Of a DNA stretch of 64,000 bases, positions 63,840 through 64,000 are shown piece by piece (the first letter of the stretch is position 1; every line of letters begins with the position of its first letter). Source of the DNA: Nodosilinea nodulosa PCC 7104 (GTDB lineage Bacteria > Cyanobacteriota > Cyanobacteriia > Phormidesmidales > Phormidesmidaceae); NCBI RefSeq assembly GCF_000309385.1, contig NZ_JH976537.1, forward strand, positions 1,576,214 through 1,640,213, read 5' to 3'. The notes beneath the pieces were generated by a model. That model saw only the letters and a program-made list of their open reading frames with translations. It did not search any database and was not told where the DNA came from. Made by a program: the position numbers and the translations under genes.

Positions 63840-64000
63840 CGCTCCATCCGTTCAAGTTTTAGTCACTCCTGATTTCCAAGGACAGCTTCGCAAATTAGCC
63901 AAACGGTATCGCAATATCCGGGCTGACCTACAGCCGCTATTCGATGACCTCGCAAAGGGAAACTGTCCCGGCGATCAAATTCCTAGCACGACTTACACTG
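63832..64000 (+). CDS. RelE/ParE-family toxin, 5' part, cut by the window end
   Basis: The first 56 codons of a small protein beginning MTDAPSVQVLVTPDFQGQLR and KLAKRYRNIRADLQPLFDDL, the pattern of RelE-type ribosome-associated mRNA interferases in cyanobacteria. It overlaps the preceding antitoxin by 8 bases, the usual gene order antitoxin-toxin. The active-site residues lie beyond the end of the window, so activity cannot be judged. Confidence 0.78.
   Translation, partial: MTDAPSVQVLVTPDFQGQLRKLAKRYRNIRADLQPLFDDLAKGNCPGDQIPSTTYT

Overview
The window comes from a cyanobacterium, most likely a GC-rich leptolyngbya-type filamentous or related strain. The evidence is the photosystem I gene psaC, a short petL-like cytochrome b6f gene, a CpcT/CpeT-type phycobiliprotein lyase, the zwf-opcA pair, several cyanobacterial small families (DUF2949, DUF2993, DUF4230) and very frequent copies of the HIP1 palindrome GCGATCGC on both strands. 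I saw no rRNA, tRNA, CRISPR array or transposase gene.

Layout. 0.2-3.9 kb: oxidative pentose phosphate entry (zwf, opcA) followed by a PdeM-like phosphoesterase. 4-9.1 kb: an SH3 lipoprotein, a small acidic protein and a three-gene exopolysaccharide unit (GT4 transferase, priming polyprenyl glycosylphosphotransferase, O-antigen-ligase/polymerase-like protein), with petL converging on its end. 9.4-15.6 kb: aroB, DUF2993, hisB, then minus-strand housekeeping and transport genes. 15.8-19.0 kb: a CrtU/CruE-like Rieske-FAD enzyme next to a CruH-like Rieske oxygenase, a probable aromatic carotenoid pair. 19.2-23.6 kb: HAD protein, RTX protein, CpcT-like lyase, a membrane protein, and a shortened paralogue of a NACHT N-terminal domain. 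23.7-30.5 kb (minus): SnoaL-like, GlcE-like, GST and DUF4230 genes, a VapBC-type pair and a GH116 glucosidase. 30.6-41.4 kb: aldo/keto reductase, secA, a fused pyrF-pyrE and a very large TamB-like protein. 41.5-45.1 kb: a MocR/PdxR regulator divergent from a GNAT, transglutaminase-like and PPOX-family cluster; the PPOX gene is out of frame at its 5' end inside a C-rich tandem repeat. 45.2-48.3 kb: M23 peptidase, psaC and a TrkA/RCK-type ion channel.

48.4-64 kb is the accessory half. It carries three NACHT-type NTPases of different architecture: helical N-domain + NACHT + pentapeptide repeats; NACHT + membrane segments; and an EAD-like domain + NACHT + 14 HEAT repeats + a C-terminal tail. Mixed in are a Uma2 nuclease, a racemase, a rhodanese, a cellulose-synthase-like transferase, hspA, and at the right edge two toxin-antitoxin modules, one cut by the window end. 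The NACHT proteins look like bacterial NLR-like conflict proteins, which is inference. The first one has a separate copy of its N-terminal domain 25 kb away that ends at a TAG where the full gene has TGG.

A second theme is short tandem repeats of the 8-base type ATGGGGGG / AGTGGGGG. They occur at five places, always at gene ends or in leaders: after the SH3 lipoprotein, between petL and aroB, at the 3' end of the CruH-like gene, in the pdxR leader, and in the 5' end of the PPOX gene.
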